Shown here piece by piece: positions 19,601 to 31,290 of a DNA stretch of 64,000 nucleotides. Within the stretch, counting starts at the first letter, position 1; each line of letters opens with the position of its first letter. The stretch covers positions 1,451,501 to 1,515,500 of the forward strand of contig LR746271.1 in the NCBI GenBank assembly GCA_902729315.2, read 5' to 3'. The DNA is from Spirodela intermedia. Taxonomy: Eukaryota; Streptophyta; Magnoliopsida; Alismatales; Araceae. Below the pieces are notes generated by a model. The model saw only the letters and a program-made list of their open reading frames with translations, was not told where the DNA came from and searched no databases. The position numbers were made by a program, and so were the translations under genes.

Positions 19601-20480
19601 GTACTTTCACATAAATGTTGTGAACATGGGGCATGCATCAAAATGGGCATCACTTTCATAACCCAAATAAAATAATATGCCACAATATCAATTGTGTAAA
19701 TATACCGTTGAAGTACAGATGATCCTTCAGCGAGCTTACGGACCTATATCATCCGTTAGTGATTTTTTTATGTGCTTACACAATCATCTGGGACTTAACG
19801 ATAGAACTTCCGATATTATAAAGGGGCGTGCTTTAACTTTATTCCTGAAGCAGATTTGTGGAAACGTTCTGGTACGTATTTCATGTCAAAGCCATGGCTC
19901 TGGAAATCCGAGTGGGGGCCTGGATCAACCTGACCTGGTCAAATCATTGGCTGATTCTGTTGACCATGGGCAAATTTGAATATACTTGTAGCTCTGGTTC
20001 CGTGGAGTTTATTTATGTGACATCCGATGACGTGTGATATTATTAGTGATAGTTTCTCGAGGCTGCTTCAGACAGCTTTTCTCTTATCTTCAGCTTCTCA
20101 TCTGTTAAGAAAATTATAGAGATCAGTTCACACATGCTTTCCACAATTTTGGCAATTTCGGTAATTTCTGTTGGATCAAGATCACCATACGCATATGGCA
20201 TCCTGGAGGGCTCTGGGTATGCCTCTATCTGTCCTTACCACTGATATGATTTTATGTATCAATGTATACAAACTCCATCGACAATTTATTTGCTTGAACG
20301 AGGTACCGCTACGACATGACGATTGAGGAAGCTGTGGAATTGGCTCGACAGGCCATCTATCATGCCACATTCCGAGATGGAGCTATTGGTGGAGTTGCTA
20401 GCGGTAATGTATCTTCATTCTCCATCCACCATACCTTGCTAAATAATCCAGACACCTAAACGATCTGATGAATGACGGCG
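19601..20480 (+). pseudogene. Decayed second copy of the proteasome beta-5 gene
   Basis: The copy aligns to 2,120-3,340. Intron 1 sequence leads to CAG at 20,093, then a partial exon (SVKKIIEIS) with a 1-base deletion. The rest of that exon, the next exon and the start of the third are deleted; homology resumes at about 20,160 with the block for SVGSRSPYAYGILEG. The following intron and the fourth exon (20,303-20,403, [20 protein letters not shown]) are kept with intact borders. The last exon, with the stop, is missing. It cannot encode a subunit. Confidence 0.85.
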
Positions 20481-21288
20481 TATGTCAAAGAAGGGATTTC
20501 AAAACCTCTGCATCATTTTCCATCTTCTTCCCCCCTGTCATTACAGAAGTCAATGGTTCATGGGCGTAAAATAGAGAGGTTAAGCCCTCAAGATCATATT
20601 AGAAGGGAAATCGAAGACGAAGAACATCTTATGATTTCCTAAGTTGCCCTTAGCATTGCAGTCGACTCGTTTTCAGATGGATGATCGTCATCATTTGTGG
20701 TTGCTCTCCTCTCCTCTTTTTTCCTGCATTGGATTGAGGACAATAAGTAGATTTAAGAAGAATTAACCTGAAGAGATGATAGTTTCGGGCTATATTATGT
20801 GTTGACCCTTTTCACTATATAGGAAGGGAAATATAGATAGATAAATTGGAGAGATCCCCTAACTTAATGAAGTTATATTTACCAGGGATTTCCATCTTCC
20901 ACTGTGTGGGAGGGAGCTCATGTGATCACTCGCGTTAGTACTAAGGGGAGTTCTCCGAGCGCCACGTGTCAAAATTCCCGGTAAATGTAATCCAATGTGA
21001 TGATCTCTCCGAAAAAATCTAGCCCGAGAAGATGGGCCCAATTCGGCCGGGTGGAAGATTCACCAGTGCCCACAAACACCAATTGGTCTCTCAAACAAGA
21101 GATCATCCTGATTGTCGATAGCTCGATGGATGGCCAATGGGATGTGCCGTTTCAGATCCGGCGGCCATAAATGCATTTAACACCCTGCATTATATGCAGC
21201 GTCTGAAAAGACGACCCTGCATTGAGTGTGAAGTATGCTCGGCTAGGCATTTCTGATCTGGCTGAGAGGAGGAGAGAGGAGGAGAGGA
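20481..21288. other. Intergenic; 5' flank of NLR copy 4
   Basis: No gene is seen. Bases about 20,890-21,170 resemble 29,085-29,390 and 31,600-32,090 (shared GGGAG...CCAC(G/A)TGT and ATGGGCCC...CTCTCAAAC blocks). This flank differs from the one shared by copies 1-3 and has no W-box pair. Confidence 0.6.
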
Positions 21289-24031
21289 ATGGGGGATGCG
21301 GTTCTCGGCTACGTCGTACAACGGGTCGGCGACCTCCTCGTCGATGAAGCGGTCTTCCTGTACGCAGTGAAAGATCAGGTGGAGTGGGTCAAGGACGAGC
21401 TCCGAGTGATGGAGTGCTTCCTAAAGGACGCTGATGCGAAGAGCAAGGGGGACGAAAGGGTGAAGAGCTGGGTGAGGTATGTGAGGGAAATCGCTTATCG
21501 GGCGGAGGACCTCGTCGAATCCTTCGTCCTCCATGCCGAACGGAGACGACGACAGAGAAAGGACTTCATCCAGACCGTTGTGTGTTGCCGCCTTCCATCC
21601 CCCAACGGCTTCATCGTACTCCACCGATTCGGTAACGAGATCGAGGCCATAAGGGCCAAAATCCGTGACATCAGTGAGCGAAGAAGCACCTACGGAATCA
21701 AGGACCTGAGCGAAGAGCCAGAGAGGCAGATCAACAAGACAGTGCAGGAACGAAGGCGGGTCGTTCTCCATGCCGCAGATGCTGATCTGGTCGGAATGGA
21801 CGAGGAGAAGAACAAACTCCTGGGACATCTGTTGGACGGGAGCAGGAAGAAGCGGTCGGTGATCTCGATTGTGGGGATGGGCGGTCTCGGGAAGACCACT
21901 CTTGCTAAGAGAGTCTTCAACAAGGCAAGAGCCAATTTCGGTCACTCAGTGTGGATCGATGTCTCCCAGCAGTACTCCGCTGTGGATCCCCTTCGAGACA
22001 TTCTTCTGCAGGTCACGAAGCTTGGAGAAGAGGAACTCCAGAAAATGACGAGGCCCAGGCAAGAGAAGATGCTTTACCAAACCTTGGAGGCGGAGAACTA
22101 CTTGATTGTCATCGATGACGTGCGGGACAAGGAGGTCTGGAGAATCCTCAGGCCGCATCTCCCAGACGCCGAGAACGGAAGCCGGGTGCTCATCACCACC
22201 CGGTCCCTCGACGTTGCCAGATCTGCGGACTCATCTACCCCTCCCCTTGAGTTGCGCCTACTTAGCGAGGAGGAGAGCTGGGAGCTCCTCTCCAAGAAGG
22301 CGTTCTCGAATCAGGAGGATATCGAAGGAATCTGTTCAGAACCGTTAAGGAAAGTCGAGAAAGAAATCGCGAGGAAATGCGGGGGCCTGCCTCTGGCGCT
22401 GGTGGTGCTCGGCGGTCTGCTGTCCACGAAAGGTCCGTCACTTCGGTCTGCGGGGGCCTGCCTCGGAGACACTTGTCTGGGAAACTATCGAGGAAGGCCG
22501 AGTGTGCTTGGATATACTGGCGCTGAGCTACAACGACTTGCCCCGTCACCTAAAGTGCTGTTTTCTTTATTTCAGTTCTCTTCCAGAAGACTTCGAGATT
22601 GATGTCGACAAGCTGATCAGATTGTGGATCGCGGAGGGGTTCGTCGAGCACAGAGCTGGTGAAACACTCGAAGAATCTGCGGAGGGTTATCTGCAAGAGC
22701 TCATCCAGAGGTGCATGGTGATAGTAGTGCGAGATGTAGATCTTGACATCTGGGGCATAGCAAGACTCAAAGTCGAGCTAAGTTGTCGGATCCATGATTT
22801 GCTGCACGATTTTACCGGTGCAGAGGCCAAGGATGTGGGCTTCTTCGTCTGTGACGGGATCCGAGACGACCGAGACACATCCCAACTGGATTCCTCCGTG
22901 CGGCGTCTTTCTCTTCAGGGGGATAAAGCATGGTGCTGGGACTGGGAGTCAACCCCAAGACTGCGCACCTTGGTGTCGTTCGGAACCAGTCGCGAATTTG
23001 ATATAAGTAGAACCTTCCCCTTTCTACGTCTGAAACTGCTCAGAGTGGTGGATTTGGAGTGGACACCAATCGCCGAACTGCCAGAACAATTGGGAGACTT
23101 GATCCATCTTCGATACTTGGGCTTGAAATATACAAGGATAACCAGCCTTCCATCTTCAGTGGGGAAACTTCGTCATCTACAGTGCTTGGACGTAGAAGGA
23201 ACACGGATCAGAGCGATGCCGAGACGTGTCTGGAAGATTGAGGCCTTACGGCAGGTCCTCGTTCCCTTTACAGTGGAGCCGGAGATGGTGGAGGTAAACT
23301 TAAGAAACTTGCAGGTACTGAAGGTCGTCCGGGCCGGGAGCTGGATAGATGGCTGCCTTGGGAGCCTTACCAGTCTCCGGGAGCTGGAAATAACAGGCAT
23401 CGAAGACCGACATCATCCCGCACTGTCATCTTGGCTACCGAATTTGCCACGCCTAAAGAAACTGGTCTTGGAAGGCGCGTCGATCCCAGATTGTCTATGG
23501 ACACCGTCCAGCTTTTCTTCCCTTGAAGTCTTACGGCTGAACGGGATAGTGAGGTCAAAACAATCAAGTGCTGGCGGCGACCAGTGGCCCCCCAATCTCA
23601 CCCAGCTCATACTATGGAAAACCAGTCTGGGTCAAGACTCGATTGCGGCGCTCGAGAAGCTCCCTGAACTTACATATCTGTATCTAGGTGCTGGATCCTA
23701 CGAAGGGAACGAGATGATTTGCTCCCGCGGCGGGTTCCCGAAACTGGAGTCCCTCGTACTTAATACACTGGACGAGTTAGAGAGGTGGGTAATTGAGGCC
23801 GGGGCCATGCCCCGCCTGAGGAGGTTGGAGATCACCTACTGCAGAAAGTTGGCGATGCTTCCGGAAGGGTTGCAACAGATGGCTGCATTGAAGGAGCTCG
23901 TTTTGTGGAATATGTCCCCTACAATCTGTTCTAGAACTCAAAAGGAGGGAGAGGACTGGCCCAAAATCCAACACATACCTTCAATCACTACTTCAAAGTC
24001 ATTATCTGCCGGTGAGGACATGGACTCATAG
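21289..24031 (+). pseudogene. CNL NLR copy 4, +1 frameshift after GLPLA
   Basis: MGDAVLGYVVQRVGD begins a CC domain, followed by P-loop GMGGLGKTT, LIVIDDVRD (the usual Trp of kinase-2 is Arg), GSRVLITTR and GLPLALVVLGGLLSTKG. The frame shifts at 22,447-22,465, where 16 bases identical to 22,378-22,393 replace the expected sequence and add one base. The first frame ends at 22,602. The second frame continues with LDILALSYNDLPRHLK, CFLYFSSLPED, RIHDLLHDF and LRRs to 24,031. The span is 2,743 nt, one more than 914 codons. A 194-base LRR tract is identical to the intact gene. A truncated 437-residue product is possible; full function is unlikely. Confidence 0.9.
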
Positions 24032-24480
24032 CCAATTCCGTATTGAGGACAGGATTGTCCTTTGTCATCAGGTAATTTCTCTAACCCTGTGAGGAAACCC
24101 GCCATCTCCATTTGTGATATGCGATAATTGTGTGATGCTAACGAGGATTGTGTGCTGAGCTGTGGACATAAAAACATTCTTAGAACCACACCGACGGTAC
24201 ATAAACTGTTAGATAATCGAAAGTAAGAGAATTTCACACTTTCATCAAAAAGCTGTTTTTAGTTTCAGAAAAATCTCTCAGTAAATCGAGATGACTAAAA
24301 AAAAAGGATAAATGTTCCCATCATGGGAAAAATTAGAGCAATATTTCTATTAAAATCTTTAAAGCAAGGTAAGAGACTTGAAGTATCGAATATTAATAGA
24401 AAGGTACGAAGGACAGCGATAACAAAAATAGCATCATTTTCTTAAATCACTCATGAAAGAAAAATGCCATGTATTGTTCA
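24032..24480 (+). repeat. NLR 3' flank, second copy
   Basis: It is homologous to 17,575-18,170 (GGAAACCCGCC, then the TTTCATCAAAAA and GCAAGGTAAGAGACTTGAAG blocks). It has lost the CT tract. No gene is seen. Confidence 0.65.
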
Positions 24481-27400
24481 TAAGGCCAGAGATTAGACCT
24501 GGATTTTGTTCAGGTGCTTGGTTGACAAGCCCACCCAAAAATTTCTAAACAATAAGTCATCTTCTACTTGAAGATGTTATAGAACACATTAGGTTCCTCA
24601 CCCCACGTAGGATTGAGTAAGGTTCTTGTGATAAAATTCGAGTCTCCAAAATAATATACAACCATCAACTTTCTACTAGATAGTTCAAGTGGCTAAAAAG
24701 TACTGATCTGTCACTCATTCCAAAAAATGACACGAGTAAAATGTAGGACATGCTACCAAGCTGCTCTGTCTCCTTTGAGTGAAAATTATTGGTTCTTGCT
24801 ACTCTAAAAATCTTCCGTTATGCTAGGGATCTACTATTGAATGTCTCGTATGTATAAAAGGCATTTATCATAACTCTTAAGAAAAGAAAATCCAAGGAGA
24901 TTTTTAGTTACCCAATGTTTCTTCTTCAAAGTTGTGTAAAACGTTAGTAAGCCGAGTATGCGTGGGTAGCCTCCTGTGAGAATTCTATCACATTGAAGCC
25001 TCATTTTCAAAGGAGAAGATAAGCTCATGTAGGAAGAACATGTTACTTCTGAATCGTCAATGTGAGATGAAATAGCATAGAGATTGAATGGTGTGATATA
25101 GCCCACTTGTTCCTAGTTTCTTGGGTTAAAACAAAGAATGTTATCATCAGTCTTTGTTAATGAGCCCTGCCACATATTCCCATGCTCCCTTAATCTTTTT
25201 TTCTTTCACAATTCCTCATGATTCCTAAGACAATTTGAGACCGAAATCATTTGGTCGCTTTCCCCATATCAGCTTCAAAAAATGGTTCATTACCTCCTCT
25301 GGGGGTTGTATTTACATTCCTCTAAGAAGAACTTAAGGTAGAATGACGTTGTGTACTATTTAATGTCCTCTAATTTCAAAAGGACCTGCTCTCTAGAAGA
25401 TGTCTCTTGGAGTTTATTTTCCTCCATGGTAGTATCATGTGCCAGGGCAACATACCTATCTCCACTCTTTCAAACACATATCTCTTGAAACTTCAAACTG
25501 AATAACTCCTTTCTTTATTAAGGATTTCTTTCAATTTTGTCATATGAGCCTCCCCTTGATATCATCTTCCTCTTAAATTGATCCAGTCTCTTCTAAAACA
25601 TCGTGCTTGAATTTAATTATTAATCTATCTTTTGTTTCCTTCCTTGGTGTTGTCTTAGCTGCATCCCTCTGGATAGTTCCTAACCTATCTATTGGTATTA
25701 ACTTGGTCTCTTAGTAGAAATAGAGAGCTTATAGAATGAACCATGGAAATCAAATTTTAGATGTATAACATTATACACTTCTTTCTAGATATTATCATCA
25801 TGGTCATTTGCCCATTGTATCTTCTTATCTATTCAACTGCCTTTTGATTTCATTCACATCAACCTTATCTTTTTTATCCACAACCCTTTTTACGTCAAAG
25901 GGGGGCCGGGTGCACTAGTATAAAAATTCAAAACAATCCTTTAAAAATTCTCTCTCTCACAATCCTTTTTACTTCATAAATTCGTCTCGAGTGCGGGGTG
26001 AACTAATATAAAACTTCTTAATGTCATTAGTGGTGATGAACTTATTCTACCATTTTATGTTTTGAAAACTAGTCATGAAGATTCAATAATATTCATGTTG
26101 CCCTGAATGTGCACCAAAGGCCTTTGCTTGTTCCTTGCTTCAAATCTCATTATTTTCACATCTGTTGTACTTGGTCAGGAAATTCGTATCTTATTAATAA
26201 CTTTTGTTGTTGAGGTTGAGTCCAAATAAGCTCACCTAATAAGTTGTTATCACCATATATTTTGCCAGTGTCTTCTTTTGGATGAGTGACAATGACTTCT
26301 CTCATTTCTTATTTTTCAGATGTCTTCTCATGACTTCAATATGTCATCTATATAGATTTCAAGTTCAAGAATTGATAGAGACTTTGATACTTTAATTATC
26401 TCTGTATTTTTCATTGAGGTTTCTAACTCATCATCGTTTTAGTTCCAAGTTATAGTCCTACACCTAACTTAATATTTGAGTGTTTGTATTGCTGAGGCTT
26501 TTGACTTCTTATTGTTCAAGTTCTTATTTAGGATCTTACTAGTAACTCTGATATTTTGATATTTTCAAATTACTTCATCACATGCCTTGACACTTTATTT
26601 ATGTACTTATATCTGAAGTTTATGATATTGTATTAATGTCAACATATAAATATCTCAAGGGATAACTTATTGCATTCATTTGTTAGCCATAAGATCACAC
26701 ATAGACCATCAATATATGAGTTCAATAATTCTTGAAAATATTACACTTCTAACACAAACTCTCATGATATTTATTGAATATTCAATAAATAAAATTTCAC
26801 TTTTAGTATCAAAACCAAGGGCATCAATAATCTCTATTTTTTTATACTTATAAAACCCAATTGAGAAATTTTATTTATATGATAGCTCATTCAATAAAGA
26901 TGAGATATAAATCAAATTTATCCATACATAAAGACACCACTATTGAAGAGTGATCGTATTTAAGTGTTGTCTTCATTTGATCTAGGAAGAGGGCACTGGA
27001 ATCAATATAAATCACATGTACATATTAGTATAAAATAGAGGTAATTTGTCAAAAATTCAATCAAAGGTATCAATTTGTGGCATATAAGATGACCAATTGA
27101 GAAACAATGACATGTTGGGATAGGGGAAGGTGAAATATTTTGTGTTTTGTGCGATGGTATTCTACATGTTAGTTAAGATTGATAAGAAGATATCAAGAGT
27201 GATTCTGCCAACATTGAGTAGTGATCCTAAGGGTAAGTTGAGAATAAAATTAATTTTTTTGAAGATGATCTCAATGAGTGTCCCTTTGATATATGTGGAG
27301 ATATCAAGGGAAGTTTCATTGGTATTGCTATACTATAGTTTGACTAGACTATGATAGTTTTAAACATGATAGAGACAAGATCTATAAGTCCAAAGACATC

Positions 27401-27780
27401 AAAAAATTATTCATATTAATTTTGTAACATTAAAATAATTTCAAGTTAATAATTTTACACCAAATAACATTTCTTTCCTTAAATGATTGGTGGAATTTAA
27501 CCTTAAGAGCTGTAGTTGGGAATGATAAAGAGTAATTTTTGAGAGATGTAAGAGGGTGTTCACTATCCTTGTGATCATTTCTCTTCTAATTTTCACTCAA
27601 TGGTCTTTAAGAGGAATATCCTCTACAAAAAGTTAATTTCAAGAAATGGACATTGATTGAGAGAGGGATTTAGCTTTCTTCTTGATGTAAGAGATTTTAG
27701 TAGGTTCTTGTGTCTTGTGCTCAATGGGTTTGAGAGATGAGGGTATTATTTTACGAGGAGAAATGGTTGTTTTCATAAGT
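24481..27780. other. AT-rich repeat-derived DNA, no gene supported
   Basis: All frames are short and unrecognised. Bases 25,560-25,830 are a copy of the repeat at 12,795-13,060. The remainder is AT-rich and probably old transposon sequence, since copia coding resumes right after it; I can name no domain in it. Confidence 0.5.
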
Positions 27781-28050
27781 GGAGAAGTAGTAACTATCCT
27801 CGAAGGTATTATCCTCGAGGAGAGGTTTTTTGAATATATCTACCAACTATTTTGACATCTCAATGAAATGTGATTTAATATTCTCTTTTCGTATATGATC
27901 CATGATAAAATAATACATGATTTCAGTGAATTTGAATATAGAATGTATAATCAAATTTTTGACTAAGTTGATGGCACTTGTATTGTCAAGCCTTAGGTTT
28001 GTATAATAACCAAACACTAAACAAGATCTAAGGCTTGACAACAAACACAT
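27781..28050 (-). mobile_element. Ty1/copia RNase H remnant
   Basis: Minus-strand reading gives LDNTSAINLVKNLIIHS, then FIMDHIRKENIKSHFIEMSK and, after a frame break, QLVDIFKKPL. These are the C-terminal RNase H motifs of copia polyproteins (DNxSAINLxKNP..., HFIRDH..., QLADIFTKPL). The piece is heavily mutated. Confidence 0.8.
27983..28041. repeat. Perfect 14-base inverted repeat
   Basis: TTGTCAAGCCTTAG at 27,983-27,996 is repeated as its exact reverse complement at 28,028-28,041, with a 31-base spacer that itself contains GTTTG...CAAAC. A partial third copy (TTTAGCCTTAGGTTTG) follows at 28,053. It could be a tiny foldback element or a hairpin; it lies at the end of the copia RNase H remnant. 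Confidence 0.7.
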
Positions 28051-28329
28051 TGTTTAGCCTTAGGTTTGATGAACACAACTAAAACACTAAACAACATGTC
28101 AAGCCTGCTAATAGTAAAATATAATAATAATTTATTAATTATTCTATATGTATTCGACCTAATTCTTTTTCATGTTCATCAAAGTCTAATTTTGTGTTTA
28201 TACCTATAAGAGTTCCATCAAAGAAATTCAATTCTCCCATCATGCTCATATCAAATTTATTTTTCATTAGGAACTAGTTCATCACAAGTTTGTCTCTTAG
28301 AGCCAAAACAATTTCTACTAGAAAGAGCT

Positions 28330-29120
28330 CATAAAAATATGCACTTAGTTTGTGATGGGGGATTCTAAAATTTTAAAATATCAAACAATATCTCAAATAA
28401 AGATATGAGTGATATCTTATGCTTAAAAAGGATGATAAATAAAAGAAAAATAGGCATACTTGCTCAAGCGATCCACAACAACTAAGAATGTGCTAAATCC
28501 TCTTGAAATCAGTATTTTTTTTATGAAATCTATTTATTTCAGCCTAAATTCTCTCTAGGATGGGGAGGGCCTGTAACATTACAACCAGCCACAATGCCTC
28601 TAATTCATTTTTCTGATAGAACTACATAATTCTTCACACGCTTTCATTCCCAACCAACAAACATTCTTGCTGATACACATGTAGGTGCATAAATTCTTGA
28701 ATGCCCCCCAATTGCTGAGTCATGGGATTCCTTTAGGAGACTTAGAATGAAGGTTGAATTCTGGGAGATCTTTAAGTATCCTTTGAAAAATAGTTGTCAT
28801 TACTAAATTGAGTAATCTGGCAATTATTTAGGATTGATACATCATAGTTGAGGGTCTACCTAAATCTCTTGAGAGATTTGATCCAAGTCTAATAATTCAA
28901 GTTAGTATAATTTTATATTTTGAAGCCACACTCTACCGAGTGTTATGATAGGGCATCAGCTGCCACATGATTAGCCTTAATACACATTGGCCAAAATATA
29001 GGTAGCATATTGTTGCCCAATCTAATAAGCTAAAACGAATATAATCATAGCTTTGAGTTAGGATTTCTGCTTGCAACAATGTGGGAGTGAAGGAGGACCA
29101 AAGGGACTTGTCCAAAATTA
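28330..29120 (-). mobile_element. Ty3/gypsy remnant: RNase H end and integrase
   Basis: The minus strand shows, from right to left, KANHVADALS (end of gypsy RNase H), then HDSAIGGHS of the integrase zinc-binding region. Next comes the integrase core start, reading DFIKKILISRGFSTFLVVV followed by DRLSKYAYF, which matches the gypsy pattern DFI.GLP.S.G...I.VVVDRLSKYAHF. Several frame breaks and stops make it a relic. No LTRs were identified. Confidence 0.82.
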
Positions 29121-29480
29121 TCGTGTAAGAAAAAAACTATAAGTCGTCTTTAGGCACCACATGTGTCAACTCCTTAAGGGGGAGAGATAGAGAGAAAGTC
29201 TTGAAAGCAACCAATATATGGACTAGTATGAGAAACGGGCCCTAGTAGGCCATGCAGAAGAATGACCATTTCCCACTGACTCTTTTCTCTCTCAAACAAG
29301 AGATCACCTAATCATTGATATTTGGATGGGTTAACATGATCGGTGCGTTCTGTGCCGCCAACTAAGACTAATCTAACAGAATGGTGTGTAATGTATGTAC
29401 CCCTGTGATAGCATGGGGAAATCTCTCCATTTGTGAGGAGGGGTGTGCTAATGCTTTGAACCCATGTAATATTATTACTT
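29085..29480 (+). other. NLR 5' flank fused to NLR 3' flank, coding region absent
   Basis: Bases 29,085-29,390 are homologous to the region upstream of NLR copy 4 (20,890-21,170). Bases about 29,390-29,480 (GTGATAGCATGGGGAAATC...CTCCATTTGTGAG) match the sequence just after the stop of copies 3 and 4. No NLR coding lies between. It looks like a complete excision or recombination loss of one NLR. Confidence 0.6.
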
Positions 29481-29779
29481 TTGTTGTATTAATCTAGTGA
29501 ATATTGTATGCAAATAATGTTAATTCCCGAAATCATCTATAGAACCAGAAACTTGACTTAAGTGTCAATTGTTATGTCTTAAGTAGTTTTTTTATGGATT
29601 ATTGACTACCTGCGTCATATGCATAACATAATGGTCTCAATTGCGATTTTTGGGTAGAGAATAAGTTTATTGGCTGAAAATGGCGTGATTTTTTTGGACT
29701 TTTGATAAATTTTCTCAGAATTTTTGACATGGATTCACTCACTCTTGGTGAGAGGGGAGAGATGACTAATGTTTTATGG

Positions 29780-30140
29780 TTAACATAAATTCGTAAAAGC
29801 AACGAAGAAGTTGGAGCACGAACGGCGACGGTTGGCCACCTCTCTGTGTGACAATGGCGACGAACGGCGGTTTCTGCTAAGTGACACAACAGAACAATGG
29901 ATAGCGGCGAACGGCAGCACACAGTGACGAATGGCGGCACACGGTGGTGAACGGCTCCCCCATCCACGGTTTCTGCCGAGTGACACATCAAAGCAGCGGA
30001 CAGTGGCGAATGGAAGTGAACCGTGGGCAACGGTGGTGCATGGCAGCGAACAGCTCCCCCATCCACGGTTTCTGCTGAGTGACACACGGCGCCGAATGGT
30101 AGGCACGGGGGCAGACAGCAGTGAATGGCGGTGAATGGCG
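29780..30140. repeat. Imperfect tandem repeat, about 100-base unit
   Basis: A unit containing CCCCCATCCACGGTTTCTGC followed by (C/T)GAGTGACACA recurs at about 29,955 and 30,055, with a diverged third at about 29,850. Between them are GGCGAA/GGTGAA-rich spacers. Frames on either strand through it are repetitive and unrecognised. Confidence 0.75.
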
Positions 30141-30689
30141 GCGAATAGGACTCCTTACTACCCTCATTGGGTGACAGACAACATACTCACCAAAACTCCT
30201 TTTTCCCTAGTGCCATATGGGACACGTCTCCTCTTCTTCTTCCCCGGGTGGCAGGCGAGGACATCATCAAGACAGCTCAATTCACCAAGTTGCAACCAAG
30301 AATGGTGGATTGAAGAGGTGGAACCAAGAATCAAGTTGCAACCTGCACCTTGCCAACATATTCCCCAGGTGCCAAAGAGGGAGATTTTCTATTTCATTTC
30401 AGTTCTTGCACATTAGGAATTATAAAAATCTTGGAGTTTGTTCCGGTTTCAATTTCAATATCTTGGAATTTAAATCCAACACAAAAAGAATTTACTTTGC
30501 AAGTGTTTATCTCTCATCTCTTTCTTTTTTCTTCTTCCTCCTTTCACTCCCTTTGCATAGTACCTTTAAGAACTAGTTGGAATTTCTCACGACGGATTTA
30601 CCATCAAGATTGACCTGATTTTACCGCTTAATTAATTTAATTATTTTAAGTGGACTCAAATCTCGGAGTTTTAAGTTTGAGTTGTTTTA
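30141..30689. other. Non-genic stretch
   Basis: Several short plus-strand frames overlap here without any recognisable domain. It may be transposon-derived, being joined to the tandem repeat on its left. Nothing firm can be said. Confidence 0.4.
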
Positions 30690-30748
30690 ACACAACAACT
30701 AAAGCAAGCATCAGTGAGCATTGTGTGATGCCAACAAGCATTGAATGT

Positions 30749-30782
<34 letters not shown>

Positions 30783-31290
30783 GTTTACATTCGTCTTCCA
30801 CTACACAAGGACGATGGTGCTCGTTCCAAGAACTCATCTTCATAATCTACATAACTTTAGCTTTGGAAATTTATTAGGTCAAAGTAGATTGCACTAGCCT
30901 GCGAGGGGGCTCTTGAAGGGGTGTTGTAGGTAGAGAAGAGGCAATTAGGCTCGGAGTGGTCAACGGTCTTACGTTGGTCAATCACCACTAGGGTTACTAA
31001 GAAAATGCTATACTTTCACCAAAAATCTCTTTTTTAATTCAGAAAAATCACCTACTAAAACTAGCCAACTCAAAAAAATGAAATAAATAAATGTTGCTAT
31101 CATGGTAAAAATGAGAGCAATATTTTCATAAAAATATTTAAAGCAAGGTAAGAGACTTGAAGTCTGGAATATCAATAGAGAGATCTGATAGTCAGAAATA
31201 ACGACCATAACATTATTTTATTAGAGTAATCATAAAAGAAAAATGACATGTCTAGTTCATAAGATCAAGATACTCTTGGTTGTTGCAATT
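30690..31290 (+). repeat. Orphan NLR 3' flank with (CT)n
   Basis: It is homologous to 17,690-18,170: (CT)n at 30,750-30,780, then GACGATG(G/A)(T/C)GCTCGTTCC, GCGAGGGGGCTCTTG and AAGCAAGGTAAGAGACTTGAAG. There is no NLR in front of it, so the gene it once followed has been lost or moved. Confidence 0.7.

Noticed and set aside
29599-30087. 162-residue minus-strand frame with repeated CHSAETVDGGAV units.
   Set aside because: It is explained by the 100-base tandem repeat; no domain and no splice or transcript evidence.
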